DNA from: Epiperipatus broadwayi
Lineage: Eukaryota > Onychophora > Udeonychophora > Euonychophora > Peripatidae
NCBI GenBank assembly: GCA_028023455.1
Contig: JAQFVV010006220.1
Coordinates: 10,685,916-10,749,915, forward strand
Length of the DNA stretch: 64,000 nucleotides
Reading direction: 5' to 3'
Shown piece after piece: positions 1 to 10,123 of the stretch. Position numbers and translations under genes: made by a program. Every line of letters begins with the position of its first letter. The first letter of the stretch is position 1. The notes under the pieces were generated by a model. The model searched no databases. It saw only the letters and a list, made by a program, of their open reading frames with translations, and was not told the origin of the DNA.

Positions 1-65
1 AAAAATTACCTGAGAAAAGTGTTTTTTTTTCTGAAATAAAAAATGCAGTTAATATTTTAATCAGG

Positions 66-254
66 AAATACTATATATTAAAACAGTTAAAACTCTCCAT
101 ACAAAAGTGCCACTCAGTGCAAGCCAGAATAATCAATGGATGCCAGAAGGCTTGTGTATAAAATCACTATTGTATGGTTTTGCCTGTAATAACAGCTATG
201 AGGAAGCATAAGAAGTGGTGGTCATGTGATGTTTAGTGGTTAAATATTGTATAT
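66..254 (-). repeat. Foldback element family A, short deleted copy
   Basis: A 190 bp remnant of the foldback family seen complete at 9481-10108. Bases 95-170 match one arm (the block from the terminal hexamer region through 'ATCAATGGATGCCAGAAGG'), and 172-232 match the opposite outer end ('TCATGTGATGTTT'). The centre is deleted, so this copy reads in the opposite orientation to the one at 9.5 kb. Possible target duplications of 13 bp with two differences lie at 66-78 and 242-254. The match to the other copies is clear by eye; the exact ends are uncertain. Confidence 0.6.
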
Positions 255-1645
255 AATTACCTTTAAATTTTGCTTTCTAAAAATAGATAATAATCTTTAG
301 AATATATGAAAGTCTTGAATAAACTGATAATTTTTTTACTTAAAATCGATTAATTTATTATTTCTTTATCATAGAAATTAGTTTGTTTTTGTAAAAGCAT
401 CTATTTAAAATATATTTATGTATAACATAAGTTGAGGGTCTTTATAAAAATTTAAAAAAGGCATTCTATTGCGTTAATAGTAGTATGATTCAACTTTGAA
501 ATGCTTTTTTTTTGCATTGTTTCATTTCTTAAAATAAAAATTCAAAAGTTACAAAAATACTTTTCAAAAGTGATCAAATCATTTCTCTATCTACTAAATT
601 TAGAACATTTCCTGTTGCCTTGGATAGCATATGAAGTCATTGAAACAGTGACATAGCTAGAATTATTGGATCTCTATAAAAATACTAAAAAAGGCCCTTT
701 TAAATAGTTATATACTTTAATACTGTTTTGAATATGTATATATAAAACAAAAGCTTTACTAAGACCCAGGAATCATGTGCATTGCCTTGGTTTGCTTGAC
801 AATAGACATGTGATACATCATGCAGTTTTATTGTTTCTCTTTTATCATTCTAACTTTAATTTTTTAATTAATATAGGTTAGATATGATTCATTGTTGTTG
901 TTTTTTTGTATTAATTGTATCATTAGAATGGTATGTAATGTAAAGTAACATTTTATTAATTGCACATGCATAGAGCAATTATGATTCTAATCTTTTGTGT
1001 TATTGCTGCTTTCAGTATTCTTGGGTTTTCGATTTTTTCTTCTTGGAATTACAATGGTTATACTTATTTATAATTAGCTGTTTATGATGATGAAATAAAA
1101 TTACAAAGAAACAGAAAAAAATTACAGCAGTAATTTAATCAAAACTACTGAGAAACAATATATATGAATACCAAGTACTGAAACATATTACTTTGCTTAA
1201 ATGAAAGAAGACCCTTTGATTCCTCTTGGAGATCTTAAAGGAACCAAGCAGAGCAAATTCCTAATGTCCACTCCATATGTCCTTGTCATGGCAGCTGTTA
1301 TTACTATGTAACTATTCATATAGTATACAAACATGGATGGGTTGCTCACCAACATGCATTAGCCAGTGTGGTGAGTCTATTGGCTTTTTACCTCTGAGTT
1401 TAAGATCAAAAAACACCCATGGTCTTTCTTCGAAGTTGCCTGATAAAGCAGATTGGATGTGTATGTGAATGAAATTTTTTTTCTAATAGATATATACAAT
1501 CATGGTAGACAAAAATAAATCATGGCTCTTATTCTCAGAGGCTGTAAAGTCATCAGCCAAGGCAGATGGTGGTGGCTGAAGGTGGAAGGTGCTAAGAATA
1601 TCCTGATTGTGAACCCAGGCTGCTATTTATGACAACTTTTTTATT
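255..1645. other. AT-rich sequence without a recognisable gene
   Basis: Mostly low-complexity AT-rich DNA. Bases 770-800 share about 25 bp, in reverse orientation, with 12096-12120 (core GCAAACCAAGG), so a dispersed repeat is present. Bases 1201-1460 and 1500-1640 have more balanced composition and a few short open frames, but I see no conserved protein motif, splice structure or start context that supports a gene. Part of 1500-1645 could be the 5' untranslated region of the LINE that follows. Confidence 0.6.
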
Positions 1646-1650
1646 TAGGT

Positions 1651-2706
1651 ATGTACAACTGCAGATCACTTTCAAGTGAAGGGAAATTGCAAGAATTGGA
1701 AGAAGAACTGTCTTATATTAAATGGGACATTATTGGACTTTGTGAAGTTAGAAGAAAAGGTGAAGAGACAATTGATTTAAAAAGTGGACATGTACTCTAT
1801 TACAAAGGCACAAATATTGGAAGTACAAGTGGAGTAGGATTCATTATAAATAAAAAGTGGAAGAACAACATTGTGGAGATTGATGGTGTATTGGACAGAG
1901 TGGCAAGATTAGTTATTCAACTTAATAGCAGATACCAAATGCAGATAATTCAGGTTTATGCCCCAACAAGTTCTCATAGTGATGAAGTAGTAGAAGATTT
2001 TTATATGGATGTACAAAAGGCTTTTGATCAGACTAAACAACATTTTAAAATTGTTATGGGAGACTTTAATGCTAGAATTGGTAAACAAATAAAAGAAAGT
2101 GTTGTAGGTAAATTTGGTTATGGTAATAGAAATGAGAGAGGACATAGACTTGTGGAGTTTGCAGAAAAAGAAAAACTTTATATTATGAATTCATTTTTTG
2201 AGAAAAATGTTAAAAGGAAATGGACATGGAAACATCCAAATGAAGGTACAGCAGAATTGGATTATATTTTGACTAACAGAAAATACATATTTCAAGATTG
2301 TAATGTTCTTAATAAATTTAACACAGGAAGTGATCATCGATTAGTAAGATGTAAGATACATGTTAATGCAAAACTAGAGAGACAAAAATTATTAAGAAAA
2401 ACAATATTTACAGTTGATATTCCTAATCTTCAGAAACATTCTAATGAATTTAAATTAGAACTTGCAAATCGGTTTCAAGTATTAGTAGATTTTGAACATG
2501 ATTCAGATTTGAATGAAATTAATATGAAAATAACTGATACACTTTTAAAAACTGCAACAAAGATAGCTGGTAGAAAAAAGCAGCAATTGACCAATAAAAT
2601 TTCTACTGAGACTAGAGAATTAATGAAGAAAAGAAGGAATATGAAGATATATAAAAATGATGCATTAAAAAGGATTGAATATCTTGAATTTTGTAAAATG
2701 GTATGA
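1651..2706 (+). pseudogene. RTE LINE endonuclease domain and linker (5' part of the ORF)
   Basis: This 351-codon open stretch encodes the apurinic/apyrimidinic-like endonuclease that nicks target DNA to prime reverse transcription. Motifs seen, in order: the N-terminal YNCRSL block (residues 2-7), GLCEVRR (29-35, metal-binding glutamate), VYAPT (102-106), MGDFNARIG (136-144, catalytic Asp and Asn), TAELDYIL (200-207) and SDHRLV (227-232, catalytic Asp-His pair). All key endonuclease residues appear present. The remainder is the Lys-rich linker toward the reverse transcriptase. The open frame ends at a TGA at 2704-2706, after which the same frame continues with matching linker sequence, so the TGA is a nonsense mutation and not a true C-terminus. 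The first ATG is probably not the authentic start, since the family motif begins at the residue after it. In invertebrate genome annotations such ORFs are often mislabelled craniofacial development protein 2-like. Confidence 0.85.
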
Positions 2707-4434
2707 AAAAGAGTTGATAATGATATAAGAAAATATAATTGTGAACTAGCAAGGAAGGCTGTAGAAGAGAATAAAAGTCTCAAGAGTGTAAAACAACATT
2801 TTGGTATTGGTAGGAAACTTATATCTGCAATAAGAAAAAAAGATGGAACTATTACTAAAAAGAGAGATGACATCATGAAATGGGTAGAAGAGTTCTATCA
2901 AGAATTATATAGTAATAAAGAACAAGTACCTCCTACATCTATTATATCTTCTGAATTGCCCAGAATTTTAAATGAAGAAGTGAGGCTTACAATTAAATCT
3001 ATGATGAAAGGAAAAGCTCCATGTAATGATGGAATTATAATCGATATATTAAAAGAAGCAGGTGAAGAAATAGAAAATTTTGTAGCAAAGTTATATACCA
3101 AATGTCTAAATGATAAAGATGTACCAGATGATTGGAAGAATGCAGTATTAATATTAATATTTTAAAAAGGTGATAAAGAAGATATTAGAAATTACAGACC
3201 TATCAGCCTTTTATCAGTTTTATACAAAATTTTTACCAAGATAATTACAACTCGTCTACAGAGAACATTGGATTTCAACCAACCAAGAGAACAAGCTGGA
3301 TTTAAAAGTGGTTTTAGTACAGTAGATCATATCCAAGTATTGAGAGAAGTTATAGAAAGGACCAATAAATATGAGTTGCCATTATGCTTTGGATTTGTAG
3401 ATTATGAAAAGGCATTTGATTCTATAAACATTTCTTCAGTAATTAAAGCATTGGATCATCAAGGTATAGACTCAGGATATTGTCATATTCTGAAGAATAT
3501 TTATAAAAATGCAACAGCAACAATTAGATTACATAATGATACTAGGAAGGTTAACATTGAGAAGGGTGTAAGACAGGGTGACTCCATATCTCCAAAACTT
3601 TTTACAGCAGTGCTGCAAGAAGTATTTTGTGGATTAAAATGGGAAACTAAAGGAGTAAAAGTAAATGGAGATTATTTAAGTCATTTGGATTTTGCAGATG
3701 ATGTAGTTGTTTTTGCAAACAATGCTTTAGAGCTTCAGGAAATGTTGCAGGAGTTATCAGATGAAAGTAAGAAGGTAGGACTAAAGGTAAATGTTAAAAA
3801 GACTAAAGTAATGTTCAATGGATTTTCTCAAAAGATGAAAATAAAGATTGATAATGATGAGTTAGAAGATGTTAAGAACTACAAATACCTTGGTCAGATT
3901 ATTAATACAGATGGAAACATAATGGATGAAATTAATCATAGAATTAAACTTGGTTGGAGTGCTTTTGGTAGAAATAACTTAATACTAAAAGGAAATATGC
4001 CTATGTGTTTGAAAAGGAAGGTTTTTAATAAATGTGTTTTACCAGTTCTTACTTATGGATCTGAGACTTGGACACTTAATAGAAGAGCAATACAGAGACT
4101 TCAGACCACTCAAAGAAGTATGGAGAGATGCATGTTAGGAGTAACAAGAAGAAATCGAAAATGTAATATATTGGTAAGAGAACAAACAAGTATTACTGTC
4201 ATCATAAAAAGAATTAAAAGACTAAAGTGGAATTGGGATGGACATATTGCTAGAAGTGATGATAATAGAAGGACAATGAAAATCTTAAACTGGATTCCAA
4301 GAGATTGTAAAAGATCCAGAAAGAGACCATATGTGAGATGGATGGATGCAATAAGAAAGGGTGCAGGGGTGATTTGGAGAAGAGAGGCAAGAGATTAGAG
4401 ATGGATTGAACTTGGAGAAATCTTCATCCTGTAG
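2707..4434 (+). pseudogene. RTE LINE reverse transcriptase and C-terminal region (3' part of the ORF)
   Basis: Continuation of the same frame, encoding the reverse transcriptase that copies the element RNA at the nicked target. Early fingers motifs (GKAPCNDGI, about 3013-3040) are followed by a TAA at 3163, then KGDKEDIRNYRPISLLS. From 3268 a 376-codon open stretch holds QAGFKSGFSTVDHI, FVDYEKAFDSI (residues 43-53, first catalytic Asp), KGVRQGDSISPKLF (99-112) and LDFADDVVVF (140-149, the FADD catalytic pair at 142-145). The C-terminal part has YGSETWTL and the basic GHIARSDDNRR and RKRPYVRWMDAI blocks usual for RTE proteins. A TAG at 4396 is followed in frame by more family-like sequence to about 4434. 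Catalytic residues are intact, and the lesions are nonsense substitutions without frameshifts. Confidence 0.85.
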
Positions 4435-4475
4435 TGTATTGATAATGGTTGACAATGATGATGATAATGACACAT

Positions 4476-6118
4476 ATACTCCTAAATCTATTTTTTTTAC
4501 ATAGTCTTTCACTGACATGATTTTAAAATCATTCTGGAATGGGGGTTAATTCTTTTTTTTTTTTGCATGAATTGCTTTATTTTACATAATTCAATAAATA
4601 TGTCTATTAAAATCTTTATTCAACTTTAATTCTTGCTCTGCTATTTAATGCAGTGGTGGAGTGATGGATTCTAGAGTTCAAAATATAAGGATTATGGCAC
4701 CACTTCTGTCTCTTCCAGTGCTTAAACTTCATATGAATTACTGAGCAATAAATTAATTGATTTATTTTCAGAAAGAAAAATATTTTCAAAGTCATGCAAC
4801 TGATAAAAAGATTAAAAAATAACACAAAATTTTTTACTCATCTAAAATTTTTAAAACAGAGAAGTTACTCCATAAAAATAAACAGATATTGGACTATTTA
4901 GCAAAATAATAAAAGACAAATCAAAGTGATCAACCACTTAATTTATATTTTCTCTTAAGTTTTTATTCAAAAGATAAAAGCTATCTAATTTAGCAAAACT
5001 ATTATTCTGCTACAAAAACTCTATTGAGAATTAATAGTAATATTCAAATGATATAAAAGCTAGACATAGTTCTATATATATATGGCTTGTGCAATCACAA
5101 ATGAATTTTTATATAAATATTAGATGAGTGATAGTTAATAAACATGGTCAAAAAGAAATATTAATGATATCTAAATAAAGGCAAAGTTTTATAATGAAGC
5201 ACTAAAATTCACCTAAAAAAACCTAAATATTTGTATGCATAATGTAACCAATTAAGTTATTGAATCATTAGCACACTATAAATTATAATACAAAAAACAG
5301 AGTACTTAAGTGCCTGTATCAATTCTTTGAGAATGTAACATTAGGTGTTACCTATAATAGCCAAATTCTCAATTGTGAATTATGACATTAAAAGGCTACA
5401 GAGCCAGTTTCAAAAGAATTCCTTTCATTAGCTAAACTAAGTCTTTAAACACAAATCAGAGTAGGCTTACGTTTTATTTATATAAAGCAGACGATTATTG
5501 CTTTATGAAAGTATGAACGAGAAAATAGATTCAGTGATCCTTTTTATAATCAATAAGTAAATGTGATAAACATATCTTAATTGTCTTGGGTTTATTTTTT
5601 ATACTTTCAATAAGCAATAAAATCTGTTTAATATAAATAAAATTCAAGCCTATTCTGATTTATGGATAGTAATACTTAAGGCTATAAAGCTGATAAGACT
5701 TTTCTTAAATTAGATCCTATAAATCTTGTATTGTCATTGTTTAAAATTGGGATTTGGATACTTATATAACATCTAATGTTTTATTTCCTTTGTAAGCTCA
5801 TAGAGGTTGTTTTAATGCTATGATTCATAAAGTTTTAGTATTTGATGAAAAGAGTAAAACTGAAGGATGGAAATTTTTTAAAAATAAATCATATTAAATA
5901 TTTGTCTCAATTTTATATATGTATACTGAAGGGTTATTCATAATTAAATGCTAACATTTGTGTTTATAAATGTCATTTAATGAAACCAATCTAATTGGGA
6001 AAAACTAAAATTTAATTGTACGAAGTTAAATTATTTTAGCAAATTTAATTATTGCTAATTTTTAATGATAATAAGTCATCAGAAATATAACCAAATTCAC
6101 CACATTCTTTATTTTACC
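4476..6118. other. AT-rich sequence, nothing recognised
   Basis: Long AT-rich stretch with short open frames only. I see no coding motifs, RNA genes or strong repeats. Short homopolymer runs are frequent. Confidence 0.6.
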
Positions 6119-6429
6119 GTAATATCTTATAGAAATACAATTTATCCACTACTTTGAACACTTTTTAGCAAAAAAATCTTTTATTGATCTATATTCATGC
6201 ACAATCTTATGTTTTGACTGTCTTGCAGTCTTTTTCAAAGTCATTTTTATTTTATTTGTTGTTAAAATGTAAAAATTTTCTTTTCTTTTAAAAAAATTAA
6301 AATAAAAGTAGCTCTGAAGAAGATTACAGGACAGCTGAAAAGTAAGATTGTGCATGAATATAAGTCAATAAAAAGTTTTTGTTAAAAACTGTTCAAAGTA
6401 GTGGATAAATTGTATTTATATAAGATAAT
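6119..6429. repeat. Foldback/MITE-like element with ~90 bp inverted arms
   Basis: The left arm at about 6119-6212 is the reverse complement of about 6338-6429; both contain TTTATCCACTACTTTGAACA or its complement, and the GCACAATCTTA inner edge. The arms are separated by about 125 bp of AT-rich loop. The element has no coding capacity and looks like a non-autonomous DNA element or foldback. No target duplication was identified. A 68-codon open frame on the minus strand within it is a by-product of the palindrome. Confidence 0.75.
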
Positions 6430-7826
6430 AAATCATTTTGTTGTATTTTATTATGTGTGCACATTTTTTTTTATTAATACCATATTGGATTATATAATTT
6501 GAATAAATTGGAATAAATTTCCACAATTATAAAATATTATTTAACTACAGTCTGAAAACTATATATTTTTTCAAACAATATTAGATTTATTTCAACAGAA
6601 TTCTTAATCAAAGATCATGTTGCCACTGACTTGGTCTGGGTTTAAAAATAAAGATCTGTATGAACAATGTAAGTAGAAGTGTTATGAGCTCAAAGCAATG
6701 AATAATACATATTTTTAATGGAATCTCAATCCCAATGATCTAATGACCATTTTTAATCTAATAAACACTCCCTTTTAACACAACATATTATTACACTATA
6801 AATATATAATCACTGTATTCATAAACTATCCAAATGTTATTGATATCAATGCACTAGCTTCTATTGCCAAAATTTTATTTTTTGCAATTGTAAAATCAGC
6901 ACACTTATACTCATATTTTTCAATTTCTATACCAATATGATAAATAATCTTAATAATGACAAGTACCCAAATCAACACAGATAATTGTAATTGTTTATTT
7001 ACAAGAATATTAAAATGAATAGATATTAATTTTACCTTGTAAGATTAAATTGTTAATTTTATTGAAATGGTTTTGATAACATCTATGTGTATCCTTATTA
7101 AGATTATATTGTATTGAAATGAGTTTTCTCAATCAATAATTTCATATTTATTTTTCAGAAAAATTATTTTTAATTATAAAAATAAAATTAAGTCTATCAC
7201 TACAATATTAATAATTATATTTTTAAATATTAATTTGTAAAAAAATTTTATGGTCATATAAATACATATATATGTGTGCGTTTGTGCATGTAATGTATAC
7301 ATATGTGCATGTGTGTATCCCAATTCAGTTACTACGGCAACTTTATTTGTTATTCTATCATTTGTCAATGTTTTTAGTAAATAGATAAATTGAAAACAAA
7401 TTATTATATCATTTAATGTTTATTTTAAGATTCTGTAAAATTGATGTCTTTTATCTAAGGCTTAGACTTAAATGAAATAACAAAAATGTTCTGATTTTTT
7501 TTACAAAAAAAAAAGTTATAAAGATTTTATGTAAAATAATTTCAAATTGATATAAAAAAGTTTTATTTTAAAACTTACATAATGAAAATTAGAAATAATG
7601 TATAAATTTAAAAATGATATTTAAATTTTTTATTTTTAATTTTATAATAATGTTTATATTTTTCTCACTTTTGTTTTTTTTATGTTGAAATATGTACTAT
7701 TTTATTTTTATATAATTTAATTTTATTGGAAAATTGTATCTCCAATCAAATGCATAAAAATGTCAATATGGCATATCATTAGTCAATAAATTAACTAAAA
7801 CATTCTAAATATATTTTTGACATTTT
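6430..7826. other. AT-rich sequence, nothing recognised
   Basis: AT-rich DNA with no gene signal. A short alternating purine-pyrimidine stretch rich in TG/CA and TA lies at about 7260-7320. Confidence 0.6.
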
Positions 7827-8049
7827 AGCCAAATCTAATTAGTCATCTTCAGGAATAATTAGAAAAAAAATTAAAAATAAAAGTGATAAACAAATAATAA
7901 TCATAATTGCACAATTGTGTAATAAAATAAAAATGTAATTATGTTTGTGGAGTTTTGGTTTAGACATTTGTACAATCATTGTTACTGTCATCTTTATTTT
8001 TAATTTTTATTTCTAATTATTTTTAAAGATGGCCAGCTAGATTTAGCTA
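7827..8049. repeat. Small inverted-repeat (MITE-like) element, ~60 bp arms
   Basis: The arm at 7827-7886 (starting AGCCAAATCTAATTAG) is an imperfect reverse complement of 7990-8049 (ending CTAGATTTAGCT). The loop is about 100 bp. This fits a short non-autonomous element or hairpin. Arms diverge by several substitutions, so it is old. Confidence 0.6.
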
Positions 8050-8570
8050 ACCTATTAAAATATATTACTAAAAAAAATTTCGTTTAAAAAAATAAAATAG
8101 AGAGAGAAAAATATAGATTTATTTTTAAAATTATAGATATAGACACATGAAATGATCTTCAAAATGAGATAGCATAGAATATATATACTGAATATTTATA
8201 AAGAATTATAATCTTTTTCTATAAAAGTAAACTATTAACATTTAGATTTAAAAAGATTTTAAAATGATATTCTCACTGTCAGCTAAAGGTACAAAGATCA
8301 TGTTAATAATGTGATCTAAATCAATTATGCAAAAAATGTGTTAGATGTTCTGTAAAAAAGGGAAGCACTTTGAAAAATCTCATCCTAGTCATTTTATACA
8401 ATGTAAAATTGTAGAAGTTCTTTACCAATGTTTTGTTATTCTTTTAGACCATAATAAATTATTTACTGAATAAGTTTATTTAAAGTATATATGTATATGG
8501 TTATAAATTTGTAACTATATAATATTAATCAATTAATGTTATTAATTTGAACATTTCCTTAATTAAATAT

Positions 8571-9303
8571 ATTAAATAACCTCAATATTACCGCATATTC
8601 TTTTAAATTCATATAAATAAAGATACAATATAAGACAAATGACTCCCAAGCTGCATATCATGCTGAACCAACACTCATCAGTTAGTCCAAGTCACTATTT
8701 CTCATATACATATTTATTATATGAAAAATATTTATCTATATTAAATAATTACATTTTCAATTATAAATGTCAAATTAACTCAATGCTCATCTTTGACACT
8801 ATCCACTTTAGATAAATATAGTAATGACAATTATTAATCATTCACTAAACTAGAGGTTGTCTCTAACACAATAATTAAATATAATTATGTAATATAGATA
8901 AATATTTTTCATATAATAAAGATGTATATGAGAGATAGTGACCTGGGCCAAATGATGAGTGTTGGTTCAGCACAAAATGCATCTTGGGGGTCATTTGTCT
9001 TTTATTGTATCTTTCCCTTTATATGAATTTAAAAGAATATGTGGTAATATTGGGGTTATTTAAAATATTTATAAAGATATTACACCTAGGAAAAAGAATG
9101 TGAATAACTCCATGTGCTTGTGTATTTAGTTTTTAAAAATCAGATATATTAATCTTTAATTGAGTTTTAAAGTTTGTATCTGTGCTAGAGACAATTTCTA
9201 ATTTTGTAAATGATTAATAATTGTCATTACTATATTTATCTAAAGTGGATGGTGTCAAAAATGTTAGTTGAGTTAATTTGGCATTTGTAATTCAAAATGT
9301 AAT
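8571..9303. repeat. Interlocked inverted repeats (foldback family B)
   Basis: Two separate inverted-repeat pairs interleave. Arm A (8571-8750) is the reverse complement of A' (about 8885-9065). Arm B (8748-8870) is the reverse complement of B' (9181-9303). The order is therefore A, B, A', a 115 bp insert, B'. The A arms contain CATCAGTTAGTCCAAGTCAC or its complement, and part of this module recurs at 56.58 kb. Similarity within each pair is roughly 85-90% by eye. There is no coding capacity. It probably arose from a large palindromic element by insertion or partial duplication. Confidence 0.75.
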
Positions 9304-9480
9304 CCTTTAATTAAACTATAAAAAAAAAGCTATAAAATATGTAGCTGTGAGAATATATAATAATCTTCAAATGCACCTACTTTATACATTTCAGATTTTC
9401 TAGAAATCATTTAAATTAAACTTGCAAATAATGATCTTTCATATCAATATACTAACCAGATGATAACAATGTTCAAAATC

Positions 9481-10108
9481 TTTAAACATCACATGATCAC
9501 TACCTCCCATGCTTGCTCATAACTGTTGTTAAAATAGGAAAAACTCTTTTCATACAGTAGTGCCACTCAAAGCAAGACAGAGTAATCAATGGATGCCAGA
9601 AGGTTTGTGATAAAATCCCTATCTCATTCCTATTTATCCAATATCCCCAAACTAGTTTCTGGCTTGTGACCTTCATCAGTGAGGAGCCTTGGATCTGAGA
9701 GCAACTGCACCTAGATCTAATAGAAAGGTGGTGGCTATGGTTATAAAAGAACCAAAGACACCAAAATGTATGGGTGCTGAATTGAGTTCAGACCCATATG
9801 ACTATATAAGCTATTCAGCTTAGATTGAAAATATTATTGTGTTTTTCAATTTTATTATCATAGTTTTATAGTTATGTAGAGATAAAAGGTGGCTGCTGGA
9901 GGGTTGCATTAGATCCTAAGATCTAAGTGCAATGCTATCAGATCCAAGGCTCCTCTCTGATGAAGGCCCCAAGCCAGAAACTAGTTTGGGGATATTGGAT
10001 GAGTAGGCACTAGATAGGGATTTTATGCACAAACCTTCTGGCGTCCATTGATTACTCTGTCTTGCTTTGAGTGGCACTACTGTATGGAGAGAGTTTTGCC
10101 TATTTTAA
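9481..10108 (+). mobile_element. Foldback element family A, most complete copy (~630 bp)
   Basis: An outer leader (AACATCACATGATC..., 9484-9530) is followed by two long inverted arms: about 9530-9725 reads as the reverse complement of about 9905-10106. The roughly 180 bp centre is AT-rich. Flanking copies of ACAATGTTCAAAATC (left, 9466-9480) and ACAAATGTTCAGAATC (right, 10108-10123) look like 15-16 bp target duplications with one indel and one substitution. Other copies lie at 66-254, 39836-40080 and 63109-63634. Long variable duplications fit retroposition better than a cut-and-paste transposon. Each arm carries a conserved hammerhead-like string (see findings). It has no protein-coding capacity. 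Confidence 0.7.
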
Positions 10109-10123
10109 CAAATGTTCAGAATC

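Larger units (their letters stand above)
1646..4475 (+). mobile_element. RTE-type non-LTR retrotransposon (LINE), nearly full length
   Basis: A single-ORF LINE in the order apurinic endonuclease, then reverse transcriptase, then a short conserved C-terminal region. It ends in a short GATGATGAT-type tail at about 4454-4470, as RTE elements typically do instead of a long poly(A). The whole coding region lies in one frame, interrupted by TGA at 2704, TAA at 3163 and TAG at 4396. The 5' boundary is uncertain: homology begins abruptly at about 1648, at the first conserved endonuclease motif, so a few N-terminal codons may be missing. I found no clear target duplication. The few lesions suggest it is younger than the other LINEs here, but it is not functional as it stands. 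Confidence 0.85.

Noticed and set aside
2475-2876. 133-codon minus-strand open frame (also 1909-2145)
   Set aside because: Antisense shadow of the RTE LINE coding region.
6149-6355. 68-codon minus-strand open frame
   Set aside because: It lies within a foldback element, is palindrome-driven and has no motif.
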